NCBI GenBank assembly: GCA_034422735.1
Contig: DAOUJL010000052.1
Location: forward strand, 1-64,000
Source: CATOSD01 sp034422735
GTDB lineage: Bacteria; Chloroflexota; Dehalococcoidia; Lucifugimonadales; CATOSD01
DNA: 64,000 nucleotides
Direction of reading: 5' to 3'
Shown here: in pieces, positions 32,798 to 41,221 of the stretch
Layout: each line of letters opens with the position of its first letter
How positions within the stretch are numbered: position 1 is the stretch's first letter
Program-made: the position numbers and the translations under genes
Notes under the pieces: model-generated
The model's database searches: none
What the model saw: the letters and a program-made list of their open reading frames with translations, nothing else
Told to the model about the DNA's origin: nothing

Positions 32798-33604
32798 CTA
32801 GCGCTCCCTCATGTTCTCGTCCATCAGCTCCGCCAGGTGCATCGGGCGCGCCCTCATGCCCTGCCGCGCCATGCCGCCGCCGATGTGCATGAGGCAACTG
32901 CTGTCGCACGCCACCACCGCGTCGGCGCCGGTGTCGCGGATGTTGTCCAGCTTGTCCTGGAGCATCGCGCCGGAGATGTCCGGGTACTTGACGGAGAAGG
33001 TGCCGCCGAATCCGCAGCACACCTCGCTCTGCTCCATCTCGGCGAGCGTCACCGCATCGAGCGAGCCAATGAGCGCGCGGGCCTGTGTGCTCGCGCCAAG
33101 CTCCCGGCGGAGGTGGCAGGTCTCGTGATAGGTGACGGTGCGCGGCGAGCCTGGCCTATCTTGTCCCTTCCCCCTCGATGGGGGAAGGTCAGGATGGGGG
33201 TGAGAGGCGCCCAGGTCGGTCACGCCCAGCACGTCGACGACGAACTCGGAGAACTCGTACACGCGCGGGACGAGCGCCTCGGCGCGCGCCAGCAACTCCG
33301 GCTCGTCTTCGAGCAACTCGGCGTAGAACACGCGCAGCATACTCGCGCACGACCCCGACGGCACCACCACGTAGCGGTCGCCCTCGAACGCGCGGAGCGT
33401 GCGCCTGGCGAGCGGCTTGGCGTCGCGCCAGTAGCCGGAGTTGAACGCGGGCTGGCCGCAGCACGTCTGGCCGCGCGGAAAGTCCAGGTCGACGCCGAGC
33501 CGGCGCAGGACGCGAGTAGTCGCCTCACCGACTTCGGGGTAGATCTGGTCGATGATGCAGGTGACGAACAGTGAGGCCCTTATCGGGGCGGCGTGTTCCT
33601 GCAC
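32798..33604 (-). CDS. lutA: LutA-type (Fe-S)-binding protein with an in-frame repeat insertion
   Basis: A 268-residue protein with two CCG-type cysteine-rich domains (RGQTCCGQPAFNSGY and EQSEVCCGFGGTFSVKYPDIS), which bind an Fe-S cluster in the LutABC lactate-oxidising complex. GTG 33604 is preferred as start because GGAGG precedes it; the GTG at 33652 lies in a palindromic repeat. Between the domains, SHPHPDLPPSRGKGQDRPG is the translation of a reverse R1 dispersed repeat (33163-33203). The frame is kept and the flanking LutA sequence (VLGVTDLGA and RTVTYHETCHLRREL) is normal, so the protein may still work with a surface loop added. Confidence 0.9.
   Translation of the reverse strand: MQEHAAPIRASLFVTCIIDQIYPEVGEATTRVLRRLGVDLDFPRGQTCCGQPAFNSGYWRDAKPLARRTLRAFEGDRYVVVPSGSCASMLRVFYAELLEDEPELLARAEALVPRVYEFSEFVVDVLGVTDLGASHPHPDLPPSRGKGQDRPGSPRTVTYHETCHLRRELGASTQARALIGSLDAVTLAEMEQSEVCCGFGGTFSVKYPDISGAMLQDKLDNIRDTGADAVVACDSSCLMHIGGGMARQGMRARPMHLAELMDENMRER
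33163..33203 (-). repeat. R1 repeat inserted in frame in lutA
   Basis: Minus-strand R1 copy (TCACCCCCATCCTGACC, CCTTCCCCCATCGAGGGGGAAGG) lying wholly inside the lutA coding sequence. It adds about 19 residues without a stop or frame change. Confidence 0.95.
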
Positions 33605-33629
33605 TTGCGGCACCTCCGGGCTGTCGGGC

Positions 33630-33690
33630 TGGGTTCCCGCCCCCGTTTTCACGGGGGTGACGTTCTTTCGCGGGAACGACGGTGCAGGTA
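33630..33690. repeat. Palindromic repeat upstream of lutA
   Basis: Two nested palindromes: CCCCCGTTTTCACGGGGG near 33641-33658 and a GTTCCCGC...GCGGGAAC pair around it. This belongs to the widespread CATTCCCGCGAAAGCGGGAAT class, of which a simpler copy is at 9941-9960. Confidence 0.7.
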
Positions 33691-33694
33691 GTGG

Positions 33695-33958
33695 CTAGCC
33701 GAACGTCAGCCCGCGTACCACGAACCCGGCGAGCCATGCCATCATGTACACCGGTCCGCTCGCGAACAGCCAGCCCTCGGTCCGCTGACTTGCGTGGCCG
33801 TGCAGCCACAGGTAGACGAGAAAGACTCCCAGCCCGGCCGCGACCAGCCAGACCGACAGCGTGGTGACGCCGAGCGCGGCGCCGATGGCGAATCCGATGA
33901 TTCCCCACGGCAATGGGGAGTCTACCAACCTGATCCAAGTGGCTCGCCCGTCTTCCAA
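33695..33958 (-). CDS. Small hypothetical membrane protein
   Basis: An 87-residue protein with three probable transmembrane helices (WGIIGFAIGAALGVTTL, VWLVAAGLGVFLVYLWL and a segment around YMMAWLAGFVV). It starts at TTG 33958 with GTGGAGCG upstream. It is encoded just before lutA on the same strand and could be part of its transcript, but the link is only positional. No known family recognised. Confidence 0.55.
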   Translation of the reverse strand: MEDGRATWIRLVDSPLPWGIIGFAIGAALGVTTLSVWLVAAGLGVFLVYLWLHGHASQRTEGWLFASGPVYMMAWLAGFVVRGLTFG

Positions 33959-34045
33959 GTCTCACGCTCCACGTGGGCGGGCATTCGGGGGCCCGCCGCA
34001 GCGTACAGCTTACAGCATCGCGCTCGCGCCGCGCAATTCGCGCCG

Positions 34046-34087
34046 TCACCCCCATCCTAACCTTCCCCCTGCGAGGGGGAAGGGACT
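34046..34087 (+). repeat. R1 palindromic repeat
   Basis: Forward copy with the commonest sequence (TCACCCCCATCCTAACC plus CCTTCCCCCTGCGAGGGGGAAGG). It lies just after the stop of the EVE-domain gene, with the hairpin where a terminator would be expected. Confidence 0.95.
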
Positions 34088-34098
34088 CTTGGCGGAGG

Positions 34099-34581
34099 CT
34101 ATGCGCTCGCGCCGCCCAGCCCGGTCACGATGCGCCACTCCTCGGCGGTCACCGGCTGCACGGACAGCCGCGAGTTCTTCACCAGGGCCATGTTCTCCAG
34201 GCCTGGCGTCTTGCGTATCTCCGCAAGCGGGACCGGAGCCTCGAACGCCTCCACCGCCTGAATGTCCACCATGAACCACACCGGATTTTCGGGGGTGCTC
34301 CTGGGGTCGGGATTGTCCGAGTCCGGGTCCCACGCGGTGTGGTCGGGGTAACCCCCACGCACGACCACCGCCGTGCCCATCACGGCGGTCGGCTTGGCGT
34401 TGGAGTGATAGAACAGGACGCCGTCGCCTTCCTTGATGTCGTCGCGCAGCGTGTTGCGCGCCTGGTAGTTGCGCACGCCGTCCCACTCTGCGGTCCGGTC
34501 CGGTTCGGCCATCAGGTCGGCGAATGAGTAGGTGTTCGGCTCGGACTTGACGAGCCAGTAGCGCCGTTCGCCTTCTGGCAT
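34099..34581 (-). CDS. EVE-domain protein
   Basis: A 160-residue EVE (PUA-like) domain protein: RRYWLVKSEPNTYSFADL, WDGVRNYQARNTLR, EGDGVLFYHSNAKPTAVMG, then WFMVDIQAVEAF and IRKTPGLENMALVKNSRLSVQPV. EVE domains bind modified nucleotides in DNA or RNA and often accompany restriction genes; here no such partner is adjacent. The ATG at 34579-34581 is preceded by CAGGAGGTAGCC. Confidence 0.93.
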   Translation of the reverse strand: MPEGERRYWLVKSEPNTYSFADLMAEPDRTAEWDGVRNYQARNTLRDDIKEGDGVLFYHSNAKPTAVMGTAVVVRGGYPDHTAWDPDSDNPDPRSTPENPVWFMVDIQAVEAFEAPVPLAEIRKTPGLENMALVKNSRLSVQPVTAEEWRIVTGLGGASA

Positions 34582-34715
34582 GGCTACCTCCTGAAGCATA
34601 TCTTGGGGCGCATCCAGAGAACGCCGCCCACATCATAGCACGGCGTGCCAGCCACGCGGAGCGGGATGCTTCCGGGCGCTTGACCGCTGACGGGCAACCC
34701 ATCACAATCTCTGGC

Positions 34716-37205
34716 ATGACATCAATCATCACCCCCAGGGAGCATCTCGGCTTCGACGTGGGGGAGGCGCGGCGCCTTGCCGATTGGCCCCGGATAGCAG
34801 AGTACTTCCGCATCCTCAACGAGGCTTCCGACCGCGTCGTCGTGCGCGAGGTCGGCAAGACCACAGAGGGCAGGCCGTTCCTGCTGTGCCTCATCTCTTC
34901 GCCCGGCAATCTCGCAAACGGCGAGCGCCTGCGCGAGGTCCAGGCGAGGCTGGCCGACCCCCGCAGGATCGACGGCGAGGCCGAGGCGGAGGCGCTGATC
35001 GCCGAGGCCAGGGCGGTGGTGGCCGTGTCGTGCAGCATCCACGCCACCGAGGTGGGCGCGACCCAGATGTCCTTGCTGCTGGCGCACCACCTGGCGACCA
35101 GCGACGACCCTCGCGTCCGGCGCGTGCTCGACAACGTGGTGCTGCTCCTGATTCCGTGCCTCAACCCGGACGGGCTGGACCTGGTTAAGGAGTGGTACGA
35201 CTCCACCGTGGGCACGCCGCACGAGGGCGTCATTCCCCCTCGCCTCTACCACAAGTACGCGGGCCACGACAACAACCGCGACTGGGCGACGTTCGCGCTG
35301 GCCGAGACGAGGCTCACCGTGGAGCACTGCCTGAACGCCTGGCACCCCCAGATCATGTACGACCTGCACCAGACGCGGACGCAGGGCATGAGGATGATCC
35401 TGCCGCCCTACGAGGACCCCATCGGCCCGAACGTCGACCCGATCTTGCAAAGCGAACTGGCCATGCTGGGCGCCTCGATGGCGAACGACCTGACCGCGCA
35501 GGGCAAGGCGGGCGTGGCGATAAACGTGGTGTATGACGGCTTCAGCCCGAGCCGCTCGTACCTGCACTACCACGGAGGAGTACGCGTGTTGTCGGAGGTC
35601 GCGAGCGTGCGTACCGCGACGCCCATCACGCTCAAGCCCGGCCAGCTCAGGTCGATTCGCCGGGAGGACCCGCTCAAGCCATCGTGGAACCACCCCATGC
35701 CCTGGAAGGGGGGCGAGTGGAGCCTGAGCGACATCGTGGACTACGACTTCGCCGCCGTGATGGCCTGCCTGGACAACGCCGCCAGGTATCGCGACGAGTG
35801 GGCGCGCAACTTCTACCGCGTCGGCAAGCGGGCGGTGACCCGCACGTCCCCGCCGTTCGCCTACGTGCTGCCGTCCAAGCAGCGCGACCCCAAGGCGGCG
35901 AGCGAGCTGCTGGACGTGCTGGACACGGCCGCCGTCGAAGTCCACGAGTCGGCGGTCCGCTTCACCGCGGACGGCATTTCGTATCCGCCAGGCTCCCGCG
36001 TGGTGCTCATGGCGCAGCCCTACGGCGCGTTCGCCAAGACGGTGCTGGAGACGGCGCGCTATCCCGACGTGCGCGACTATCCCGGCGGTCCGCCCAAGCA
36101 TCCCTACGACGTGACGGCGCACAGCCTGCCGCTGCTGATGGGCGTCGAGGTGGTAGAGATCAGGCGGCCGTTCGAGGCCGAGCTCGAACGGCTCTGGCAT
36201 CCTTCGATGCCGCCGGTCGCCGGTACGCTCCGACCTGGTGAACGCGCCGCGGCCTACGTCCTGGGGCCGGAGAGCAACGCGGCGGCCCGGGCGGTCAACC
36301 GCCTGCTGGCCGAGGGCGTCGAGGTGCGGCGGGCCGGCGAGGGCTTCAGCGCCAACGGGTCGAAGTACGCGCCCGGCGCGTTCGTCGTGGACGCGGCGGC
36401 GCCTGCCGCGCTGCTGACGGAGTTGGCCGAGCGGGACCTGCTCTCGTTCGCGCCGGCGGACTGCGTGCCTGACGTCGCGCTCACGCGGCTGCGGACGCCC
36501 AGGGTCGGCCTCTACAGCAGCTACGTGCCAAACTCCGAGGAGGGCTGGACGCGGCTCATTTTCGAGGAGTACGGCTTCGACTTCCGAGCACTTACCGACG
36601 AGGACGTGCGGGCCGGCGGACTGGAGGGCGAGTTCGACGCCGTGGTGCTGCCGCACCAGCGCTTCCGGCAGCTCCACAAGGGCTACAATCCGGCGACCTA
36701 CCCGGAGCGCTACGCCGGCGGGCTGGGCGACGAGGGCTCTGAGAGCCTGGGCCGGTTCGTAGAGTCCGGCGGGATGCTGGTCGCATGGGACGGGGCGGCG
36801 CGCTACGCGATAAACCGGCTGCGTCTGCCGGCGAGGAACGCGCTCAGCGCCTACGCGCCGTCAACGTTCTTCGCGCCGGGAAGCCTGCTCCGGGCGGCGA
36901 TGGACTTCGGCCATCCGCTCGCCTACGGAATGCCCCGCGACGCGGCGGTGATGTTCGTGAACGGGCCGGCGTTCGAGCTGGTGGAAGGCGTCGCGGTCGC
37001 CAGGTTCCCCCGCTACAACCCCTTGCTCAGCGGCTGGCTGATCGGCCAGGAGAAGCTGCACGGTCGGGCGGCGCTGGCCTGCGTGCCGCTGGGCGAGGGC
37101 AGGGTGGTGCTGATGGGGTACAGGCCGCAGTTCAGGGCGCAGGCCCGGGGCACGTACAAGACGCTGTTCAACGCGCTGTACTGGGCGGCGTCACCCTCAT
37201 CCTAG
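34716..37205 (+). CDS. M14-family zinc carboxypeptidase
   Basis: An 829-residue protein. The N-terminal third is an M14 peptidase domain with zinc ligands H109 and E112 (SIHATEVGA) and H218 (YDLHQT), plus IPCLNPDGLD and HDNNRDW. The C-terminal half has a mixed fold seen in long bacterial M14 proteins (RFVESGGMLVAWDGAARYAI, GHPLAYGMP). No signal peptide is obvious, so the location is uncertain. It probably cleaves peptides or amide-linked compounds. ATG 34716 is chosen over a TTG at 34680. The last residues SPSS and the TAG come from an R1-type repeat at 37192. Confidence 0.88.
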   Translation: MTSIITPREHLGFDVGEARRLADWPRIAEYFRILNEASDRVVVREVGKTTEGRPFLLCLISSPGNLANGERLREVQARLADPRRIDGEAEAEALIAEARAVVAVSCSIHATEVGATQMSLLLAHHLATSDDPRVRRVLDNVVLLLIPCLNPDGLDLVKEWYDSTVGTPHEGVIPPRLYHKYAGHDNNRDWATFALAETRLTVEHCLNAWHPQIMYDLHQTRTQGMRMILPPYEDPIGPNVDPILQSELAMLGASMANDLTAQGKAGVAINVVYDGFSPSRSYLHYHGGVRVLSEVASVRTATPITLKPGQLRSIRREDPLKPSWNHPMPWKGGEWSLSDIVDYDFAAVMACLDNAARYRDEWARNFYRVGKRAVTRTSPPFAYVLPSKQRDPKAASELLDVLDTAAVEVHESAVRFTADGISYPPGSRVVLMAQPYGAFAKTVLETARYPDVRDYPGGPPKHPYDVTAHSLPLLMGVEVVEIRRPFEAELERLWHPSMPPVAGTLRPGERAAAYVLGPESNAAARAVNRLLAEGVEVRRAGEGFSANGSKYAPGAFVVDAAAPAALLTELAERDLLSFAPADCVPDVALTRLRTPRVGLYSSYVPNSEEGWTRLIFEEYGFDFRALTDEDVRAGGLEGEFDAVVLPHQRFRQLHKGYNPATYPERYAGGLGDEGSESLGRFVESGGMLVAWDGAARYAINRLRLPARNALSAYAPSTFFAPGSLLRAAMDFGHPLAYGMPRDAAVMFVNGPAFELVEGVAVARFPRYNPLLSGWLIGQEKLHGRAALACVPLGEGRVVLMGYRPQFRAQARGTYKTLFNALYWAASPSS

Positions 37206-37233
37206 CCTTCTCCCGTCGAGGGAGAAGGGACTC
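37192..37233 (+). repeat. R1/R2 palindromic repeat giving the M14 gene its stop
   Basis: Sequence TCACCCTCATCCTAG with palindrome CCTTCTCCCGTCGAGGGAGAAGG. It starts inside the peptidase gene, provides its TAG at 37203-37205, and ends at the stop codon of the convergent methyltransferase gene. Confidence 0.92.
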
Positions 37234-38001
37234 TCACTGTGACGGCTTGCGCGCCTTGAACACTATCGCGAATGGCACGCGGGTCAGCCTCTCGGCGTGG
37301 TCGGCCCAGTAGGGGCCGGAGTAGGGCGTGGCGCGGCCCGAGGGCGCCGGGAAGGGCTCGACGACCCGCTCCACCACGAAGCCGCTGTTGGTCAGCAGGT
37401 CGTGCAGCTCCTGGAAGGTGCGGAAGTGGGTGACCGCCCGCCGGTCCGAGTCCTCCCAGACCTCGACGGGCGGGTTGAAGTAGTCGGTGACGATGAGCGC
37501 CCGCTCCTGGTCGTCCCACTCGAACGCCGACAGCGGATGCACCGTGCAGACCACCAGCAGGCCGCCGGGCGAGAGCAGGCGGTTGCACTCCGCGAAGCAG
37601 ACGGCCAGGTCGGGGACGAACTCCCAGCCGAAGGACGACAGCACCAGGTCGAAGGACGCCGCCCTGAACATGGCCGGGCGCTCCATGTCGCCGCGCACCA
37701 GCCGCACGTCCGCGCCGTGCTCCGCGATGAGCCGCCGCGCGTGGGCCAACTGCCGCGCGGAGAAGTCCATCGCGGTGGCCTGCGCGCCCCACCTGCTCAG
37801 CGCGATGGCGTTCTGCGCGGCGCCGCACGCGAGCTCCAGCGCGCGCTTGCCTCGCACGTCGCCGAGCAGGCGCAGCGAACGCTCGCCGGGGGCGAAGGGC
37901 GCGTAGTGCACGTCGTCGACCGAGATGCGGGACCGTTCCTGGTAGGAGTCCGACATCGCGTCCCAGCCGAGCTGTACGGCGCGCTTGAGGTCGTTGGACA
38001 T
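37234..38001 (-). CDS. Class I SAM-dependent methyltransferase
   Basis: A 255-residue methyltransferase. It has the SAM-binding motif I ALELACGAAQNAIAL, the acidic loop TAMDFSARQLAHAR, motif GDMERPAMF, FDLVLSSFGWEFVPD and LSPGGLLVVCTVHPL. The N-terminal GWDAMSDSYQ matches small-molecule methyltransferases. The substrate is unknown. It starts eight bases from the 3' end of tRNA-Glu on the same strand and lacks a clear ribosome-binding site, so it may be read on a transcript processed from the tRNA. Confidence 0.9.
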   Translation of the reverse strand: MSNDLKRAVQLGWDAMSDSYQERSRISVDDVHYAPFAPGERSLRLLGDVRGKRALELACGAAQNAIALSRWGAQATAMDFSARQLAHARRLIAEHGADVRLVRGDMERPAMFRAASFDLVLSSFGWEFVPDLAVCFAECNRLLSPGGLLVVCTVHPLSAFEWDDQERALIVTDYFNPPVEVWEDSDRRAVTHFRTFQELHDLLTNSGFVVERVVEPFPAPSGRATPYSGPYWADHAERLTRVPFAIVFKARKPSQ

Positions 38002-38009
38002 GAGAGAGG

Positions 38010-38085
38010 TGGCGGCCCCAACGGAATTCGAATCCGTGTTTGCGGCTTGAAAGGCCGCTGTCCTAGTCCACTAGACGATGGGGCC
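38010..38085 (-). tRNA. tRNA-Glu (anticodon TTC)
   Basis: A 76-nt tRNA including encoded CCA. Acceptor stem GGCCCCA with TGGGGCC, D-arm GTCTAGTGG-CTAGGAC, anticodon arm GCGGCCTTTCAAGCCGC with TTC, T-arm ACGGATTCGAATTCCGT. It lies between argC and the methyltransferase gene on the same strand. Confidence 0.96.
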
Positions 38086-38098
38086 GCGACTAAACCGC

Positions 38099-39133
38099 TT
38101 ACGGGTAGAGCGCGAGCTGTTCCAGGCCCTGGCGTTCGGGCAGGTCGAACATGAGGTTCATGTTCTGGATGGCCTGTCCGGCGGCGCCCTTCACCAGGTT
38201 GTCCAGGCAGCTCACCACGATAAGCCTGTTGGCGCGGGTGTCGACCGTCGGGAACAGCACGCAGTCGTTGTTGCCCAGCGTGTGCTTGGTCATGGGCGGC
38301 GCTCCGACCACCTTGGCGAACGGGGCGTCGGCGTAGTAGTCCTCGTACAGCTCCCGGACGCGCTCCCTGGAGGCGAATCCGTTCGCGACCGCCTCGTCCG
38401 TCAGGGGGGCGTAGCAGCTCGCGAGAATGCCGCGCGTCATCGGTATCAGGTGCGTGAGGAACGTCAGCCGCAGCTGGGCGTCCTCGTCGATGGCGCCGAG
38501 CTCCTGGGTTATCTCCGGCAGGTGCCTGTGACCGTCCACCGAGTAGGCGAGGACGTTCTCGTTCACCTCCGAGTAGTGGGTGGTGAGCGAGAATCCGCGC
38601 CCCGCGCCGGACACGCCCGACTTGGCGTCGACGACCACGTCCGGCTCGATGATGCCGGCCTCGACGGCGGGGGCGAGCCCGAGTATCGCCGCCGTGGGGT
38701 AGCAGCCGGGGTTGGCGACCAGGCTTGCGGCGGCCACCTCTTCGTGGTGAAGCTCCGGCAGGCCGTAGACGGCCTCCTCCAGGTACTGCGGGCAGGGGTG
38801 ATCGATCTTGTACCAGGACTGGTACTCGTCGAGGTCCTTCAGCCGGAAGTCGGCGCTGATGTCTATTGCCTTGACGCCGTCTTTGAGCGCCTGCTCGAGC
38901 CGCTCCGCGCTGGCCGCGTGGGGCAGGGCCGAGAACACCAGGTCGACGCTCTCGGTCACCTCGTCGGTGATCGTGATGTCGATCTCCGCCAGGTGCGGGA
39001 ACACCTCTTCCAGCTTCTTTCCGGCGGCGCTTCTGCCCGTAACCGAGGCTATCTGCACGTCGGGATGTCGGTGCAGGATGCGCGCGAGTTCGACACCGGC
39101 GTATCCCGTTACGTTAAGAATCCCGACCTTCAT
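38099..39133 (-). CDS. argC: N-acetyl-gamma-glutamyl-phosphate reductase
   Basis: A 344-residue enzyme of arginine synthesis that reduces N-acetylglutamyl phosphate with NADPH. It has the Rossmann start VGILNVTGYAGVELARIL, the catalytic C144 in NPGCYPTA, KSGVSGAGR, the active-site histidine region HRHLPEI and the C-terminal domain. The nucleotide loop reads NVTGYAG, close to the usual GATGYTG. The ATG has GGAGGT eleven bases upstream. No other arg gene is adjacent; tRNA-Glu follows on the same strand. Confidence 0.96.
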   Translation of the reverse strand: MKVGILNVTGYAGVELARILHRHPDVQIASVTGRSAAGKKLEEVFPHLAEIDITITDEVTESVDLVFSALPHAASAERLEQALKDGVKAIDISADFRLKDLDEYQSWYKIDHPCPQYLEEAVYGLPELHHEEVAAASLVANPGCYPTAAILGLAPAVEAGIIEPDVVVDAKSGVSGAGRGFSLTTHYSEVNENVLAYSVDGHRHLPEITQELGAIDEDAQLRLTFLTHLIPMTRGILASCYAPLTDEAVANGFASRERVRELYEDYYADAPFAKVVGAPPMTKHTLGNNDCVLFPTVDTRANRLIVVSCLDNLVKGAAGQAIQNMNLMFDLPERQGLEQLALYP

Positions 39134-39796
39134 GGCGTAGAGTACCTCCGTACTGATTTTGGGGTGGTATCAAGTATAAGGCCGATTGCCTGGTTTCACA
39201 ATAGCGCGGCGCGCGCCGCGGCCCTTCCATCGGCGGCATGGAGGCCGCGGCACAGGCGACGTGTGGAAGGGGATTTTGCCGAAATGTGATGCAAACCGAT
39301 GCATTTTGATGCAGCGCGTAGCCGGCGGGTTGGATTGTTCGCAGCGGCGGACGGGTCGAAAGCCCGCCGGTGGAAGGGGATTTTGCCGAAATGTGCCCCA
39401 AATGGCACCATTCCGCACCACGTCGTAGCTGGGAGAGGGGCCTCGTTGCGTCGCCTGGAGGCGCTGTTGGGTGGAGTTTTGGGCATGATGGCACAAGAAC
39501 TGCACACAAGAGGGGCAAGCCGGCGAGAGTCGCCAGCGGGGGTGCTCGTGGTCGGCGGATGGGGGTGTCGGTGTGGCATGGAGGGATAGTAGCACGGATG
39601 TGCGTGAGGGGTCAAGTGCCCGCATGATCTCAAGACTTGCGGAGAGCGAGCGAACCGACCACACGTTGACCTCCATCGACGTCAGATGATATGTTGAGAT
39701 CGCAGATCAATTTCCGCGAACGACCTAAGGGAAGTGGCTAGACACGACTAACGTAGCCACGCAATCTCAGAACCCCCTTTGGCAATGGGAGCCGAA
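39134..39796. other. Intergenic region with direct repeats
   Basis: No gene recognised. A perfect direct repeat of 26 bases (beginning GTGGAAGGGGATTTTGCC) lies at 39263-39288 and 39370-39395. The second copy is joined to a GGGTCGAAAGCCCGCC palindrome and a degenerate copy of the segment near 25818 (ATTCCGCACC, CGTAGCTGGG). AGCACGGATGTGCG near 39591 matches copies near 26011 and 26498. Together these look like a composite repeat unit. Confidence 0.7.
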
Positions 39797-40621
39797 ATGA
39801 ACACCAGGAATACCGCCGGGCTGCAGATTGTGTTGACGCCAACGTTCGACTGGCTCGCGGAGCAAGCCAAGGCCTGTTCCGTTCGCTTGTTGATCGGCAG
39901 TCCCTATGTCAGCGGTGGCATTATCAATTTGACCAACATCGTAGGTGAAGGAGTATCCCGCATACTCGTCACGCGTGCAGACCTGCGCGACTTTGCTACC
40001 GGCTCCTCCAGCTTGGACACCCTCTGTTGCCTGGCGCGAGGCGGGACAAGGATTCGCAACCTGGACGAGAGATTTCATGCCAAGATGTACATCTTCGACC
40101 AGAGTTCCGCATTGGTAACGTCTGCCAACGCGACATTCTCCGGCCTCTACAGGAACTTGGAGTGCGGAATTGGGACGACCGACGAGTCAACGATTACACA
40201 GCTTGCCCAACACTTGTTGAGAGGATTCGGAGACGGAACGCCTACTGAATTGAACCTTAAACAGCTCAACGCCCTACACGCCGCTGTTGAGGCTATCAAG
40301 GTGACTATTCCCGAACCACCGCACGAACCCCCAACTTCGGGCGAGAAGGTTGTGTCTGGGGCAGTGTTCACGATTTCTGACCAACAAGCCCTACTGAGAG
40401 GATTCAGCGGCTGGCGAAAGCCTACACTGCGCGGAGTTCTCGAAATGTCGGATGAGTTCCGTTTGCAAGATTTCTATGATGTGTGGTAACGCGAGGCAGC
40501 CGCCGAGTACCCGAACAACCACAATGTGCGAGCCAAGCTACGCCAACTACTTCAATCGCTGTGCGGCCTGGGACTGATAGACCGCGTAAGTCCCGGACAA
40601 TACAGACGCACAATGAACTGA
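39797..40621 (+). pseudogene. PLD-family nuclease with winged helix, interrupted by an in-frame TAA
   Basis: The frame from ATG 39797 shows a phospholipase-D-like nuclease domain: LLIGSPYVSGGIINL, then the catalytic H-K motif in RFHAKMYIFDQSSALVTSANATFSG. After a linker it enters a C-terminal helix-turn-helix. A TAA at 40487-40489 interrupts it after YDVW, but the same frame then continues with PNNHNVRAKLRQLLQSL and GLIDRVSPGQYR to TGA 40621. This matches the winged-helix tail of DpnI-like and related restriction enzymes. So one nonsense change has split an otherwise intact gene. Single-HKD proteins of this kind act as dimers in restriction or DNA repair. Confidence 0.75.
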
Positions 40622-40666
40622 CCACCCGGCTGTTCTGTGATTCATCAGACGAGGTGAAAGACCCTA

Positions 40667-40891
40667 ATGGCAACCGATGCAAATGATGAGCCCGCCAAGG
40701 ATGCCTGTCGCAATTGTGGTTCAACCGAGGTCGGCGGAAACTCTGACACGTACCCGGTATTCCGCGCAGAAGGAGACAAGCTGATTTACTTGCACTCTGA
40801 ATCCAATGAACGGGGGGTTCTGGCGCTCTACTGCAATGAATGCGGCAAGAGGATCGAAGTTGACGACATTGGCGAGTTAGTGGTTGTGTAG
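40667..40891 (+). CDS. Small zinc-ribbon protein
   Basis: A 74-residue protein with two CxxC pairs, CRNCGS near the start and CNECGKR near the end, spaced to bind one zinc as a ribbon. It has no membrane segment. GACGAGGTGAAAG precedes the ATG. It lies 45 bases after the PLD-family gene on the same strand and may be its partner. Function unknown. Confidence 0.65.
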   Translation: MATDANDEPAKDACRNCGSTEVGGNSDTYPVFRAEGDKLIYLHSESNERGVLALYCNECGKRIEVDDIGELVVV

Positions 40892-41221
40892 CCGCCGGTC
40901 CGGTTCGCAAAGTTGGCGTAATGCGAGATTGCGTGAGGGCAGAGCCTGGGCAACGCCCGGCCCCTATCCGACCGCCACCGTCTTTGCCCTCCCGTATCCG
41001 ACGCCTTGCCGTGCAGAATATCGCAACCCTCTCCAAGACGTCGACGGAGTTTTCAAATGTGCCCGTGCCCAACATAACCATTGTACTATCACATTATCGG
41101 ACCACGAGGCTTCCGGTCCGAGGCTAGGGGGTGGTGGTGTGAGGGGGGATGTCATCGCCAGAAGCAACTTCATTTACGGGAGGCACATTCCGAGATCGCA
41201 ATGCCTAGCCCCTATCGCGCA
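40892..41221. other. Intergenic region, no gene seen
   Basis: 330 bases between the zinc-ribbon gene and the convergent NYN gene. It is AT-richer near 41080 (TTGTACTATCACATTATCGG). No repeat, terminator or frame with a credible start was found. Confidence 0.5.

Noticed and set aside
33605..33652. Longer LutA N-terminus from GTG 33652
   Set aside because: The extra 16 codons lie in a palindromic repeat and lack a ribosome-binding site, while GTG 33604 has GGAGG.
34722..36677. Long minus-strand frame opposite the M14 peptidase gene
   Set aside because: Same reason; the plus strand encodes a clear zinc peptidase.
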